A DNA stretch of 60,583 nucleotides, from assembly GCA_035281425.1 (NCBI GenBank), contig DATEDX010000124.1, positions 1 to 60,583 of the forward strand. The letters run 5' to 3'. The notes under the pieces are model-generated. The model ran no database searches. It was not told the DNA's origin and worked only from the letters and a program-made list of their open reading frames with translations. This document shows positions 17,240 through 25,493 of the stretch, one piece after another. Source of the stretch: JAICND01 sp035281425 (GTDB lineage Bacteria > Actinomycetota > Acidimicrobiia > Spongiisociales > ZC4RG35). Position numbers and translations under genes: made by a program. The first letter of the stretch is position 1. The number at the start of each line of letters is the position of its first letter.

Positions 17240-18301
17240 TTGGAACTAGGCATCTACGACTTCGGCGAAGTGTTCCCCGACCCCCACACGGGACAGGTCA
17301 TCACGGTTGAGGAGCGTTACCGGAACCTGGTTGAACAGGCGGAGCTGGCCGACCAGGTAGGGCTCGACGTATATGGCCTCGGTGAACACCACCGCCCGGA
17401 CTTCCCGGTGTCAGCTCCGGCAGTGGTGCTGGCCGCCATCGCCGAACGCACCCAGCGAATCCGCCTCACCAGCGCCGTGACCATCCTTTCCTCCGACGAC
17501 CCGGTGCGGGTCTTTCAGACCTTCGCCAGCCTGGACCTCCTCTCGGCGGGGAGGGCTGAGATCATGGCTGGACGGGGTTCGTTCATCGAGTCATTTCCTC
17601 TCTTTGGCTATGACCTCGACGACTACGACGACCTGTTCCACGAGAAGATCCAGTTGCTCCTTCAGATCAGAAGCCGCGAGGTGCTGACCTGGAGCGGGAA
17701 ACACCGGCCGCCGATCGTCGAGCAGGGTATTTATCCCCGACCGCTCAATCCGCGTATCCCTATCTGGATCGCGGTGGGGGGAAATCCCGGGTCTGCGGTT
17801 CGGGCCGGGGTGCTGGGGGTACCGATGGCGGTGGCCATCATTGGAGGACAGCCGGCCCGGTTTCGGACCCTGGTCGACCTCTACCGCGAGTCGGGGACTC
17901 GGACCGGGCATTCATTGTCCGATCTGGCGGTCAGCATCAACTCCCATGTCTTTGTGGCCGACACCTCGCAGGAGGCCGCCGACCTCTTCTATCCGTATTA
18001 CGCCGAGGTGATGACCCAATTGGGCCATGAGCGGGGCTGGCCGCCGATGACTCGCCTGCAATACGAAGCCGGCCGGGGCCCTCAGGGCCATCTGCTGGTG
18101 GGCAGCCCGCAACAGGTGGCGGAGAAGATCCTCTGGGAACATGAGTTGTTCGGTAACACCCGTTTCTTGGCCCAGATGTCGGTGGGCACCGTGCCCCACA
18201 AGGGGATGATGCGGGCCATTGAGCTGTTGGGAACCGAGGTGGCTCCGCGGGTGCAGGTTGGGCTAAAGCCCTCCGAGGGGGAGCCCTCCTCGTCGGAGTA
18301 G
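17240..18301 (+). CDS. LLM-class flavin-dependent oxidoreductase
   Basis: The 353-residue luciferase-like TIM barrel starts at TTG 17240 after a CGGAG ribosome site. Recognisable are LADQVGLDVYGLGEHHRPDFPVS, IRLTSAVTILSSDDPVRVFQTFASLDLLSAGRAEIMAGRGSF and the C-terminal GSPQQVAEKIL. Family members use FMN or F420 to oxidise or reduce varied substrates. The GRGSF motif and length favour the FMN-type monooxygenase branch. The substrate is unknown. The dioxygenase gene follows within 35 bases on the same strand and may be part of the same operon. Confidence 0.9.
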   Translation: MELGIYDFGEVFPDPHTGQVITVEERYRNLVEQAELADQVGLDVYGLGEHHRPDFPVSAPAVVLAAIAERTQRIRLTSAVTILSSDDPVRVFQTFASLDLLSAGRAEIMAGRGSFIESFPLFGYDLDDYDDLFHEKIQLLLQIRSREVLTWSGKHRPPIVEQGIYPRPLNPRIPIWIAVGGNPGSAVRAGVLGVPMAVAIIGGQPARFRTLVDLYRESGTRTGHSLSDLAVSINSHVFVADTSQEAADLFYPYYAEVMTQLGHERGWPPMTRLQYEAGRGPQGHLLVGSPQQVAEKILWEHELFGNTRFLAQMSVGTVPHKGMMRAIELLGTEVAPRVQVGLKPSEGEPSSSE

Positions 18302-18335
18302 GGTGCGCGGGTAAATGATCACCTGGAGGAAAACG

Positions 18336-19154
18336 GTGACGGTGGAGGCCAAGCCAGAAGATCAAGCCACTGAGTTCACGGATCTGACCATGCCGGTCCT
18401 GTACCTGAGCCACGGTGCTCCACCCCTGGCCGATGATCCGCTGTGGACCTCTCAGCTGGCGGACTGGTCGGCGGCTATGCCCCGGCCGTCGTCGATCTTG
18501 GTGGTTTCCGCCCACTGGGAGGAAGATCCACTTACCGTCTCTGCCACCACCACGGTGCCGCTCTATTACGACTTCTGGGGCTTTCCCGAGCACTACTACC
18601 AGGTGCAATATCCCGCTCCCGGCGCCCCGGCCCTGGCCAACCTCGTCGGAAGACTCCTCCACGACCCCGATCAAACCGTCCGCCAGGACCCGACCCGGGG
18701 ACTCGACCACGGCGCCTACGTGCCGCTGGTGGAGATGTACCCGGCCGCCGACGTCCCCGTGCTGCAGATCTCGATGCCCACCCTCGATCCCCGCCGGCTG
18801 TTCGACATCGGGACCAAGCTGGCACCCTTGCGCCGCCAGGGGGTGCTGATCATCGGCAGCGGCTTTTCCACTCACAATCTGCGGGCCATGAACTGGCATC
18901 TGCCCCACGACGCCCACCCCCCTACCTGGTCGAGCGAGTTCGATGACTGGCTCAACCGGACGGTGGCGGCTGGCGACATCGACTCTCTCATCGACTTCCA
19001 AACCAAAGCCCCGGCGGCGGCGATGGCTCACCCCCGCACCGAACACTTCGCGCCGTTGTTCATCGCCCTGGGTGCCAGCACCGATGGACTTGCCCAGAAT
19101 CGGGTGGAGGGCTTCTGGTTCGGGCTCTCCAAACGGTCCCTCGAGTTCAACTGA
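18336..19154 (+). CDS. class III extradiol ring-cleavage (DODA/LigB-type) dioxygenase
   Basis: The family cleaves catecholic rings with non-haem Fe(II) or zinc. Key residues seen are LSHGAPPL, VVSAHWEEDP, GLDHGAYVPLVEMYP and GSGFSTHNLRAMNW, which supply the metal-binding histidines. I chose GTG 18336 because GGAGG precedes it by six bases. An ATG at 18315 and one at 18390 (MPVLYLSHGAP) are alternatives. The product is about 272 residues, normal for DODA. It follows an LLM oxidoreductase, hinting at oxidation of an aromatic compound, although no other ring-cleavage genes adjoin. Repeat B1 starts nine bases after the stop. Confidence 0.88.
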   Translation: MTVEAKPEDQATEFTDLTMPVLYLSHGAPPLADDPLWTSQLADWSAAMPRPSSILVVSAHWEEDPLTVSATTTVPLYYDFWGFPEHYYQVQYPAPGAPALANLVGRLLHDPDQTVRQDPTRGLDHGAYVPLVEMYPAADVPVLQISMPTLDPRRLFDIGTKLAPLRRQGVLIIGSGFSTHNLRAMNWHLPHDAHPPTWSSEFDDWLNRTVAAGDIDSLIDFQTKAPAAAMAHPRTEHFAPLFIALGASTDGLAQNRVEGFWFGLSKRSLEFN

Positions 19155-19162
19155 CAACGTTT

Positions 19163-19265
19163 TGCGCGGATTTTTCCGTCGCAGCGACGGAAAAATCGAC
19201 ACGGAAGGGTGCGGCTGCGGGTTCCGTGCAGGTTTTTGCGTGGCAGCGACGGAAAAATCCGCGCA
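19163..19265. repeat. family B palindromic element, copy B1 (103 bp)
   Basis: The ends are TGCGCGGATTTTTCCGT and its inverse complement, giving 17 bp terminal inverted repeats. Inside are a strong hairpin at 19170-19198 (GATTTTTCCGTCGC/GCGACGGAAAAATC) and a CACGGAA/TTCCGTG pair. The second copy at 39877-39979 has the same length and ends. It starts nine bases after the dioxygenase stop. It has no coding capacity and looks like a short non-autonomous repeat. Confidence 0.9.
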
Positions 19266-19295
19266 GAATGATGGGGGCCCTGGCTTTGCTGGGGA

Positions 19296-19874
19296 TCACG
19301 GGGCTGGATAGAGCTCGATCCCGGCTCGACGGCCCGCTTCGGCAAATTGGGCGGCGAGTCCCTCCACGGTTTGATGGGCGTTGAGGCCACTCGGGTTGCC
19401 TGCCACCATCAGCTCGGCGCCGGCCAGGCGGTGTGGTTGCCAGCCCAACTGTGCTCGGGGTTCCGAGAAGCCGACTCGGTAAGCGGTCACCCCCAGGATC
19501 ACCACCACTTGCGGAGCGATGGTCGCCACCTTGGCAGCGAGCTGGCGGCTTCCCGCTGCGAGCTCGTCGGGTTTGAGCTCATCTGCCCGGGCGGTGGCTC
19601 GGTTGACGAGGTTGCTGATGCCGATTCGCTGCTCGATCAGGTGTAGGGCATCCTCCGGGTCCATTCCCGCCGAGGCGTCGATCTGGTAGCGGGTCAACCC
19701 TCCCCGGTGAAGGGCCTGGTAAAAGCGATTGCCCCGTTTAGCAAAGTGGGCCTGGGCCGCCGCCGTCCACAGCCCCGGGTTGATGCCGACGAAGAGCAAG
19801 CGACAGCCAGGCCCAACCAGATCGGGCACGCTCCTCCCGGCTGCAGCCAACAGCTCCTGGCGGGTGAATCCCAC
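19296..19874 (-). CDS. mug: G/U mismatch-specific DNA glycosylase (Mug/UDG superfamily)
   Basis: The 192-residue enzyme removes uracil or related bases from mismatches. Visible are LLFVGINPGLWTAAAQAHFAK (the GINPG active-site motif I), the FYQALHRGGL region, and NPSGLNAH (motif II). The start GTG at 19872-19874 lies directly after the stop of the upstream SnoaL-like gene. A much longer upstream frame overlaps that gene and is rejected. Mug-type enzymes carry Asn in motif I, and NPG is consistent with that. It probably shares a transcript with the upstream gene. Confidence 0.88.
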   Translation of the reverse strand: MGFTRQELLAAAGRSVPDLVGPGCRLLFVGINPGLWTAAAQAHFAKRGNRFYQALHRGGLTRYQIDASAGMDPEDALHLIEQRIGISNLVNRATARADELKPDELAAGSRQLAAKVATIAPQVVVILGVTAYRVGFSEPRAQLGWQPHRLAGAELMVAGNPSGLNAHQTVEGLAAQFAEAGRRAGIELYPAP

Positions 19875-19876
19875 GT

Positions 19877-20326
19877 TCAGGAGGGTGGATAGAGATCCAA
19901 CTGACGGAGCAACCCCAGTTCGTCGCCGAAGTACCAGGCCTCGGCAATCAGATCGCCTTCCACCCTCCACAAACCCACCTCGATGACATCGATCGGCTTG
20001 CCGGTAGCGGGGATGCCGTAGATCGAGCCGGTATGGGTGCCGGTCACCCGCCAGATCCCCCACACCTTGTCGTCCTTGGCGGTCAACTCGAGGACGACAT
20101 TGCGGCGGTCGGCCACCGCCTCGTCATTCATCCCGTGACCGGAGAAGATCTCGCCGATGTGGGTGAACCCTGCCCGGTGACGCTTGAAGTTGGGAGCCAG
20201 AAACTGTCCCCGTTCGGAGTGTTTGGCCTGGCGATAGGCGGTGATGAGGGCGAGGTTGCTCGCCTCTTCGTCGGTGCAGGTGCATGAAACCTCGCCGAAC
20301 AGCGAGACGTGTTGATGATCGATCAT
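19877..20326 (-). CDS. SnoaL-like (NTF2-fold) ester cyclase-type protein
   Basis: The 149-residue protein is of the NTF2-like fold. Recognisable segments are NFKRHRAGFTHIGEIFSG, WRVTGTHTGSIYGIPATGKPIDVIEVGLWRVEGDLIAEAWYFGDELGLLRQL. The TGTHTG...GIPATGK...GLWR...W.D..G.L.QLG pattern is the hallmark of the SnoaL-like ester cyclase group. True SnoaL catalyses a polyketide ring closure, but most relatives have unknown substrates. It precedes the mug gene by two bases. Confidence 0.85.
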   Translation of the reverse strand: MIDHQHVSLFGEVSCTCTDEEASNLALITAYRQAKHSERGQFLAPNFKRHRAGFTHIGEIFSGHGMNDEAVADRRNVVLELTAKDDKVWGIWRVTGTHTGSIYGIPATGKPIDVIEVGLWRVEGDLIAEAWYFGDELGLLRQLDLYPPS

Positions 20327-20365
20327 GGGCCGGGAGGATAAGACCGACGGCTGCCGCCAGGACGA

Positions 20366-21856
20366 TCAGGGAGCGACTTGGCCCGAGTCGGGATCCACCA
20401 TCAGAGAAGAGACATCCACCGCCTCGAAGGCCGAACCGGGCACTTCTTTCAGCTCGCGGAGCAGATCGTTGTCCCATCGTGGATCGGGAGCACCGGAGAT
20501 GTACCAAGCGGAGCCGTTATCGGCCAGCATCAAGCCGTATTCCTTCATGGCTCGGAGGATCACCTGAACCGGAGGTGAGAAACCTTCGATGTTGTAGGCG
20601 GCCTTGAGACGGAAACGCTGTCCCATCGGGGGAAGCGACGGGTCGGAGGAGGGAGAAGCGTGATGACGGGCCGGCCAGACATGAGCTGCCTGGGTGGAAG
20701 GGGCGGTGAAGCGGAGGGCGTGACCGATGAAACCCGCCGCCACTTCCTCGAAGCGGACCAGGCCGGGGAAGATAGGAAGGCCGGCGGCGTCAGCCGAAGT
20801 CCAACCGTCGGGTCGGAGGCCGGAAGAGTCGAGGGGGAATCGGGCCCCGGAAGCGGCTAGCCAGGAGGAGTCGGGGGCGGGATAGGCGCTAAACAGTTCG
20901 AACAGCTCACAACGGAACCGGTCCACCACTATGACGTGTCGATCTCCTTCGGAGTCGGGGCCGCCTTCGATGGGGGCGTCGAGAGGAATCGGGAATGGCC
21001 CCGGGTCCGATTCGTCCCCATACGCTGTGTAGGTGATGGTCACTAGCGGGGTATCGGCCGGAACTTCGAGGTAGGGGATGCCGATAGGGCTGTTGGAGCC
21101 GGGAGGCCAGACGCCGGAGCCGAAGTCGGGGTGGAGGGTGGCGGCAGCGCCGATGGCCGCGACGTACTGGTCGGAGCGGGGATGCACCGGCAGGGAGTCG
21201 ACGGGCGTGTTCCAGATGTCGTCGGCGGGCAAGGTGGGGCATCGGGGAGGAGGCAATTGGAGGGTGAGGCCCAGCGCCCGAGCCAAGAAGCTCGCCATCT
21301 GATCGCGGGCGATGGGGTCATCGGGACAGAAGCGGTCGTTATCGGGAGGGTTACATCCTTTGGTCACACCGGCGGTGGCGATGCGTTGGATCGAGTCTTC
21401 GAAGAGGTGACCGTCGTCGTCGACGAACCGATCACCGTCCCCAGGCGGATATTGGAAGGCTCGAGCCAGCATGGCCGCCATTTCTCCCCGGGTCATGGCC
21501 CGGGTGGGGCAGAAGCGATCGTTGGCGGGCGGATTGCAGCCTTTGGTTACTCCGGCGGTGGCCAGACGATTGATGGAGTCTTCGAAGGTGGTTCCGTCAT
21601 CGTCCTCGAAGTGGTCCACAGTGGTGCCGGGGAGATCAAAAGCCCGGACCAGGAAGGCGGCCATCTGTCCGCGGGTGACGCTGTCAGCGGGGCAATAAAG
21701 GCTGTTGACAGGCGGGTTGCAGCCGTGGGTGATGCCCTCGGCGGCAATGGCTTCGATGGCACCTTCGTGGATGTTGCCGTCGTCATCGGTGAAGGTTCCG
21801 CCGGGAGGGAGGGCCAGCAAAATCAGCCCTAACCAGGCGAGCTTTTTCACCGACAC
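20366..21856 (-). CDS. exported protein with three S-layer-homology-like repeats and an unknown C-terminal domain
   Basis: The protein has 496 residues with a signal peptide (KKLAWLGLILLALPPG). Three repeats of about 60 residues follow. Each has F.DDDG...E.SI.RIA.AGVTKGCNPP.NDRFCP and then an (M/V)TRG(Q/E)MAA.LARA helix. This is an SLH-like arrangement with two Cys per repeat that could pair. From about residue 205 comes a separate domain: LPADDIWNTPVDSLPVHPRSDQY, then GDRHVIVVDRFRCELFELFSAY and WPARHHA. It resembles secreted enzymes or binding domains of unknown activity. It probably attaches to the cell envelope. A related gene lies at 51605-52591. The start is GTG at 21856 or 21850. Confidence 0.82.
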   Translation of the reverse strand: MSVKKLAWLGLILLALPPGGTFTDDDGNIHEGAIEAIAAEGITHGCNPPVNSLYCPADSVTRGQMAAFLVRAFDLPGTTVDHFEDDDGTTFEDSINRLATAGVTKGCNPPANDRFCPTRAMTRGEMAAMLARAFQYPPGDGDRFVDDDGHLFEDSIQRIATAGVTKGCNPPDNDRFCPDDPIARDQMASFLARALGLTLQLPPPRCPTLPADDIWNTPVDSLPVHPRSDQYVAAIGAAATLHPDFGSGVWPPGSNSPIGIPYLEVPADTPLVTITYTAYGDESDPGPFPIPLDAPIEGGPDSEGDRHVIVVDRFRCELFELFSAYPAPDSSWLAASGARFPLDSSGLRPDGWTSADAAGLPIFPGLVRFEEVAAGFIGHALRFTAPSTQAAHVWPARHHASPSSDPSLPPMGQRFRLKAAYNIEGFSPPVQVILRAMKEYGLMLADNGSAWYISGAPDPRWDNDLLRELKEVPGSAFEAVDVSSLMVDPDSGQVAP

Positions 21857-21900
21857 TTATCGTCCGATGACCTCGGTTCCTCAACCTCGGCGAGGTGAGT

Positions 21901-22395
21901 TCAATGTCCGGGGACGGCCGCCGCCAGCCGGGCCGCCACCGTTTTCAGGATCTTCACCCCCACCTGGGGATGGGCATCGATCAACTCACTGAACTCGTGC
22001 TGATTCATCACCAGCGCCGAAACGAACGTGTCGGCCCGCACACTGGCATTGCGAGGCAGGTTGGTGACCAGGCTCATCTCGCCCACCACATCGCCGGCGG
22101 TGATTTCCGCCACCTTGCGTCCGTTGCGGCGGACGGTGGCTCGACCGGCCAGGATCACCAGAGCTTCCCGTCCCACTTCGCCTTCATAGGCGAGGAACTC
22201 CCGGGGAGCGATCTCGGTCTCGGTCACCAGGCGGGCGATCTGTCCCAACTCCTTCTTGGAGAGCCCGGAGAACAGGGGCACTCCCGCCAGGACTTTGATC
22301 TTGTCGGCACGTGTTGCTCTGGCGATGGCGGACCTTTCGGTCGGTGAACTGTAACTACCCCGGGTAGAGGCGGGAGGGTGGATGGCCCCCGGCAT
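21901..22395 (-). CDS. cyclic nucleotide-binding domain protein
   Basis: The 164-residue protein from ATG 22393-22395 is mostly one CAP-type cNMP-binding domain: LFSGLSKKELGQIARLVTE, EGEVGREALVILAGRATVRRNGRKVAEITAGDVVGEMSLVTNLPRNASVRADT. The GE(M)SL...RNASV phosphate-binding cassette resembles the usual GE(L/I)(A/S)LL...R(T/S)A(T/S) pattern. There is no helix-turn-helix, so it is a sensor domain rather than a transcription factor. A longer frame upstream overlaps the divergent YCII gene and is rejected. The same domain type ends the MFS protein at 41998-43605. Confidence 0.85.
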   Translation of the reverse strand: MPGAIHPPASTRGSYSSPTERSAIARATRADKIKVLAGVPLFSGLSKKELGQIARLVTETEIAPREFLAYEGEVGREALVILAGRATVRRNGRKVAEITAGDVVGEMSLVTNLPRNASVRADTFVSALVMNQHEFSELIDAHPQVGVKILKTVAARLAAAVPGH

Positions 22396-22491
22396 AATTC
22401 GCAAAAATCCCCGTCGATTTCGCCTGGCGTGGTTCGTTCTTGTATTAGTGACCCGACATGAAGGACGTCGGGCAGAGATCAAGGAGGCGAG

Positions 22492-22881
22492 ATGCGCTAT
22501 CTGTTGCTCATATACGGAGCCCCCGGGGACCCGGCGACCACGCCCGAAGAGCAGGCGGCGTCGATGGAGGAGTGGGGCGCCTACACCGCCGACCTCCTCC
22601 GTCGGGGAGTGATGGAAGGAGGCGAAGCGCTGGAGGAGGTTGAAACCGCCACCACCGTGCGGGTGCGGGATGGTGACGTCCTCACCACCGATGGCCCCTT
22701 CGCCGAAACCGCCGAAGTCTTGGGCGGCTACTACGTACTCAAGGTCAAAGACCTCGATGAGGCCATCAGCCTGGCGGCGGCCTGCCCCGGCGCTCGCCGT
22801 GGCTCGATCGAGTTGCGACCCATCGTCGAGTTCGGTGAGGAGTATCAGCAGTCCGTCACGGAGCGTGCCGGCATCGCCTGA
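22492..22881 (+). CDS. YCII/DGPF-domain protein
   Basis: The 129-residue protein begins MRYLLLIYGAPGDPATT with an AAGGAGGCGAG ribosome site. It carries TTDGPFAETAEVLGGYYVLKVKDLDEAISLAAACP, the DGPF signature of the YCII-related family. In many actinobacteria DGPF proteins sit next to ECF42 sigma factors, as here, and are thought to be part of that regulatory module or its target. No reaction is established. Its stop lies inside the start region of the sigma factor gene, so the two are translationally coupled. Confidence 0.93.
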   Translation: MRYLLLIYGAPGDPATTPEEQAASMEEWGAYTADLLRRGVMEGGEALEEVETATTVRVRDGDVLTTDGPFAETAEVLGGYYVLKVKDLDEAISLAAACPGARRGSIELRPIVEFGEEYQQSVTERAGIA

Positions 22882-24172
22882 ATCCCTGCCGGTACTCACC
22901 GGTGCTTCATTTGCCGCCGAGGCGGCCCGGCTCTACCGCCAGGTGTGGGGCCGGGCGCTGGCGGCGCTGGTCAGGCAGTTCCACGACCTCGACACAGCCG
23001 AAGATGCCCTCCAAGAGGCGTGGCTGGTGGCGCTGGCTCGCTGGCCCGAAGAGGGGATCCCCGCTAGCCCCACCGGTTGGTTGCTCACCGTCGCCCGGAA
23101 CAAAGTCGTCGACCGGTGGCGGCGGGAGCAGACCCTCGCCGCCAAGCAACATCTCCTTGCTGAGCCCCAGATGAGCGACGATCCCTACGCCGACGTTACC
23201 GGCTCCCAGCTGATCGATGACCGGCTGCGGTTGATGTTTGCCTGCTGCCATCCGGCTTTGGCGCTGGAGTCGCAGGTGGCCCTGTCTTTACGGACCTTGG
23301 CGGGTTTGACGACTTCCGAAATCGCCGCTGCCTTCCTGCTTCCCGAGGCGACCTTGGCCCAGCGGCTGGTGCGGGCCAAACGCAAGATCAAGGTGGCGGG
23401 GATTCCCTTCGAAGTTCCCCCCGATCATCTTCTTCCCGATCGGCTGCAAGCGGTGCTGGCCATGATTTACCTCATCTTCAACGAGGGCTACGCAGCGTCG
23501 GCCGGCGACGAGCTGATCAGGTCCGAACTGTGCGAGGAGGCGATCCGCCTCGGCCGGCTGATGGCGGAACTTATGCCTGACGAGTCGGAAGTGCGGGGTT
23601 TGCTGGCGTTGATGCTGATCCACAACGCTCGTCGTCCTGCCCGGCTGGACGAGTCGGGCGATCTGGTACTTCTCGAACAGCAAGACCGACTGCTGTGGAA
23701 CCGAGCGCCGATCGAGGAGGCCTTGAGCTTGATTGGTCCCGACCCCACCGGCCCCTACATGCTGCAAGCGGCCATCGCGTCTCTCCATGTGCAAGCCAGG
23801 ACCTTCGCCGCCACCGATTGGGGGAAGATTGTTGCCTTGTTTGACCGTCTGCTGGCAGTATCGCCGACCCCGGTGGTGGCCCTGAACCGGGCAGCGGCGG
23901 TCGCCATGCGCGACGGCCCTTCGGCGGGCCTGGCCCTCCTCGATGACCTGGAGGGCGATCCCCGGCTGCGTGCTCACCACCTGTTTCATGCCGCTCGGGC
24001 AGATCTGCTTCGCCGGGCCGGATATCGGGACGAGGCGATCAGGGCTTATGAGGATGCGTTATCGATTCCTCAGAACGAGACCGAGCGCCGTTACCTTCGG
24101 CGCCGGTTGGGTGAGTTGAGGGAGGACGTCAGTCGGAGGCAGCCAGGACCGAACAGTTCCCATGGCGAATGA
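22865..24172 (+). CDS. ECF42-type RNA polymerase sigma factor with C-terminal TPR-like extension
   Basis: The protein has 435 residues from GTG 22865, overlapping the DGPF gene. The region 2 helices include YRQVWGRALAALVRQFHDLDTAEDALQEAWLVALARWP and GWLLTVARNKVVDRWRRE. The region 4 part is LSLRTLAGLTTSEIAAAFLLPEATLAQRLVRAKRKIK. It continues with FEVPPDHLLPDRLQAVLAMIYLIFNEGY and a helical, TPR-like C-terminal domain (NRAAAVAMRDGPSAGLALLDDL). This extension and the DGPF neighbour define the ECF42 group. No anti-sigma factor is adjacent, so the extension probably controls activity. The 3' end overlaps the convergent stress protein gene by 44 bases. Confidence 0.92.
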   Translation: MPASPESLPVLTGASFAAEAARLYRQVWGRALAALVRQFHDLDTAEDALQEAWLVALARWPEEGIPASPTGWLLTVARNKVVDRWRREQTLAAKQHLLAEPQMSDDPYADVTGSQLIDDRLRLMFACCHPALALESQVALSLRTLAGLTTSEIAAAFLLPEATLAQRLVRAKRKIKVAGIPFEVPPDHLLPDRLQAVLAMIYLIFNEGYAASAGDELIRSELCEEAIRLGRLMAELMPDESEVRGLLALMLIHNARRPARLDESGDLVLLEQQDRLLWNRAPIEEALSLIGPDPTGPYMLQAAIASLHVQARTFAATDWGKIVALFDRLLAVSPTPVVALNRAAAVAMRDGPSAGLALLDDLEGDPRLRAHHLFHAARADLLRRAGYRDEAIRAYEDALSIPQNETERRYLRRRLGELREDVSRRQPGPNSSHGE

Positions 24173-24920
24173 TGGCGGCGGCGGTGGAGCCGAGCCGGAG
24201 GCGATCGAGGCCGGATAACCCTCGGGTGCCGATCACCGCCAGCTCGGGAGAGATGTGGCTCAGGTGGGCAAGGATGACACTGGTGGGGCGTCCGGTGCTG
24301 CGCTGCAATTCGGGCTCGATTCCCGCCGCTCGCAGGACCTCCACGGTCTCATCCACGCTCTGCTGGTCGATGCGACCATCGTCTACCACCACCATCGTTA
24401 CCTTGGTGGCGGCCGACCAGGGCATCCGAGTTAGGGCTTCGACGGCCCGATGAGCATGGGTCGACCCGTCGACGGCCACTACCACCGTTTTCACCGGATG
24501 TGATGATCTCGGAACCAGCAGCGGGGAGGGCGGATCGGCCAGGAGCCATTCAGTGGTACTCCCCACCAGCAAGGCTTGCAGGGGATTGAGGCCCTTGCTC
24601 CCAACCACCAGCAGCTCGGCATCGGTGAACCGGCTGAGAAGGATTCGAGGGTCGGCGACCGCGGTGAGGAAGCGAACCGAGGCCAATCCTGCCTCGGGGT
24701 TGGCTTCCCGCTGATAGGGAGAGTCCCACTCCACCAACTCGGGTTCACCTTCGGCCGCCGGGGGGGCCAGGGGTGGTTCGGTGGCAGTGACCACCTCGAG
24801 TTTCCAGCCCGACCAAGGGTGGTTGTTGATCCACGTCCAGGCAAGATCGGCAGGCGGCGATCCGTCGTCACCGAAGACGATCTTTCCCGGCCTCGAGGTT
24901 TGGTCCGTGTCGCTCTCCAT
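24129..24920 (-). CDS. tandem universal stress protein (UspA family)
   Basis: The 263 residues form two Usp domains. The first starts KIVFGDDGSPPADLAWTWI and ends LLVVGSKGLNPLQALLVGSTTEWLL. The second starts VVVAVDGSTHAHRAVEAL and ends LAVIGTRGLSGLDRLRLGSTAAAIIRHGNCSVL. Both keep the G-2x-G-9x-G(S/T) nucleotide-binding motif, so ATP binding is expected. Such proteins respond to starvation or redox stress in actinobacteria. The 3' end overlaps the sigma factor gene on the other strand. It has a distant single-domain relative at 49973. Confidence 0.92.
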   Translation of the reverse strand: MESDTDQTSRPGKIVFGDDGSPPADLAWTWINNHPWSGWKLEVVTATEPPLAPPAAEGEPELVEWDSPYQREANPEAGLASVRFLTAVADPRILLSRFTDAELLVVGSKGLNPLQALLVGSTTEWLLADPPSPLLVPRSSHPVKTVVVAVDGSTHAHRAVEALTRMPWSAATKVTMVVVDDGRIDQQSVDETVEVLRAAGIEPELQRSTGRPTSVILAHLSHISPELAVIGTRGLSGLDRLRLGSTAAAIIRHGNCSVLAASD

Positions 24921-24958
24921 GAGGCGAGCGTATCAACCTCGGGTGATGGTGACGCCGC

Positions 24959-25393
24959 TTAGACCTCGAAGTCGCCCACCGGCTGACCGTTGAGCGTCAC
25001 CTGGCGGCTTCCCGATTCGAAGTCGCCCAGGGGAATAGAAAATTCGAACGGTTCCAGCACCTGGGCGCAAACGGCATCCGCCTCGGCCACCGAGGCCAGC
25101 CGGGCGGCGATCGTGGTGCCATCATCTTCTACTTCGTAAGCCAGGCGGTGACAGGGGGTGGGGAGGTTGCCGGTAACTCTCAACACCACCTGGACGGGGA
25201 AGCTCTCCATGAGGATGATGTCGGTGCTGTCCACGAAGACGGGGCCGGCGTCGTCGGGGATGCTGTCCTCCACCGGGACGGTGGGGGTGGTGGTGGGGGT
25301 GGTGTCGTCGACGGGCTCGTCGGGCCCTCCGCCTCCGGCGCCGCAGGCGGCCAGGGTCAGGGCCAAAGCCAACAGGACGGTGATCTTCTTCAT
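24959..25393 (-). CDS. predicted lipoprotein, unknown
   Basis: The 144-residue protein starts at ATG 25391-25393 (MKKITVLLALALTLAACGAGGG). It has a lipobox at LAAC (Cys17), a Thr/Pro linker, then a compact domain with ESFPVQVVLRVTGNLPTPCHRLAYEVEDDG and a second Cys at ADAVCAQVL, probably a disulfide. It would be an extracytoplasmic protein. The ligand is unknown. Upstream, GTGATC-AAAAC-GATCAC (25455-25471) is an inverted repeat in its promoter region. Confidence 0.8.
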   Translation of the reverse strand: MKKITVLLALALTLAACGAGGGGPDEPVDDTTPTTTPTVPVEDSIPDDAGPVFVDSTDIILMESFPVQVVLRVTGNLPTPCHRLAYEVEDDGTTIAARLASVAEADAVCAQVLEPFEFSIPLGDFESGSRQVTLNGQPVGDFEV

Positions 25394-25454
25394 GACAATG
25401 AGACGGGCCGGGGAAGGTGGGCGGTTCCGCTCATCTTCATTCTCGGGGCTGGGA

Positions 25455-25471
25455 GTGATCAAAACGATCAC
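25455..25471. promoter_or_regulatory. inverted repeat upstream of lipoprotein gene
   Basis: GTGATC and GATCAC flank a five-base centre. It lies about 60 bases upstream of the lipoprotein ATG and 23 bases beyond the stop of the DUF993 gene. No T-run follows on either strand, so it is more likely an operator than a terminator. No regulator is known. Confidence 0.3.
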
Positions 25472-25493
25472 CTGGAACCTGGGTTCGCTGGTG

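Noticed and set aside
22396..22899. Long N-terminal extension of the cNMP-domain protein
   Set aside because: It runs antisense through the YCII gene and has no domain. The ATG at 22395 gives a normal single-domain protein.
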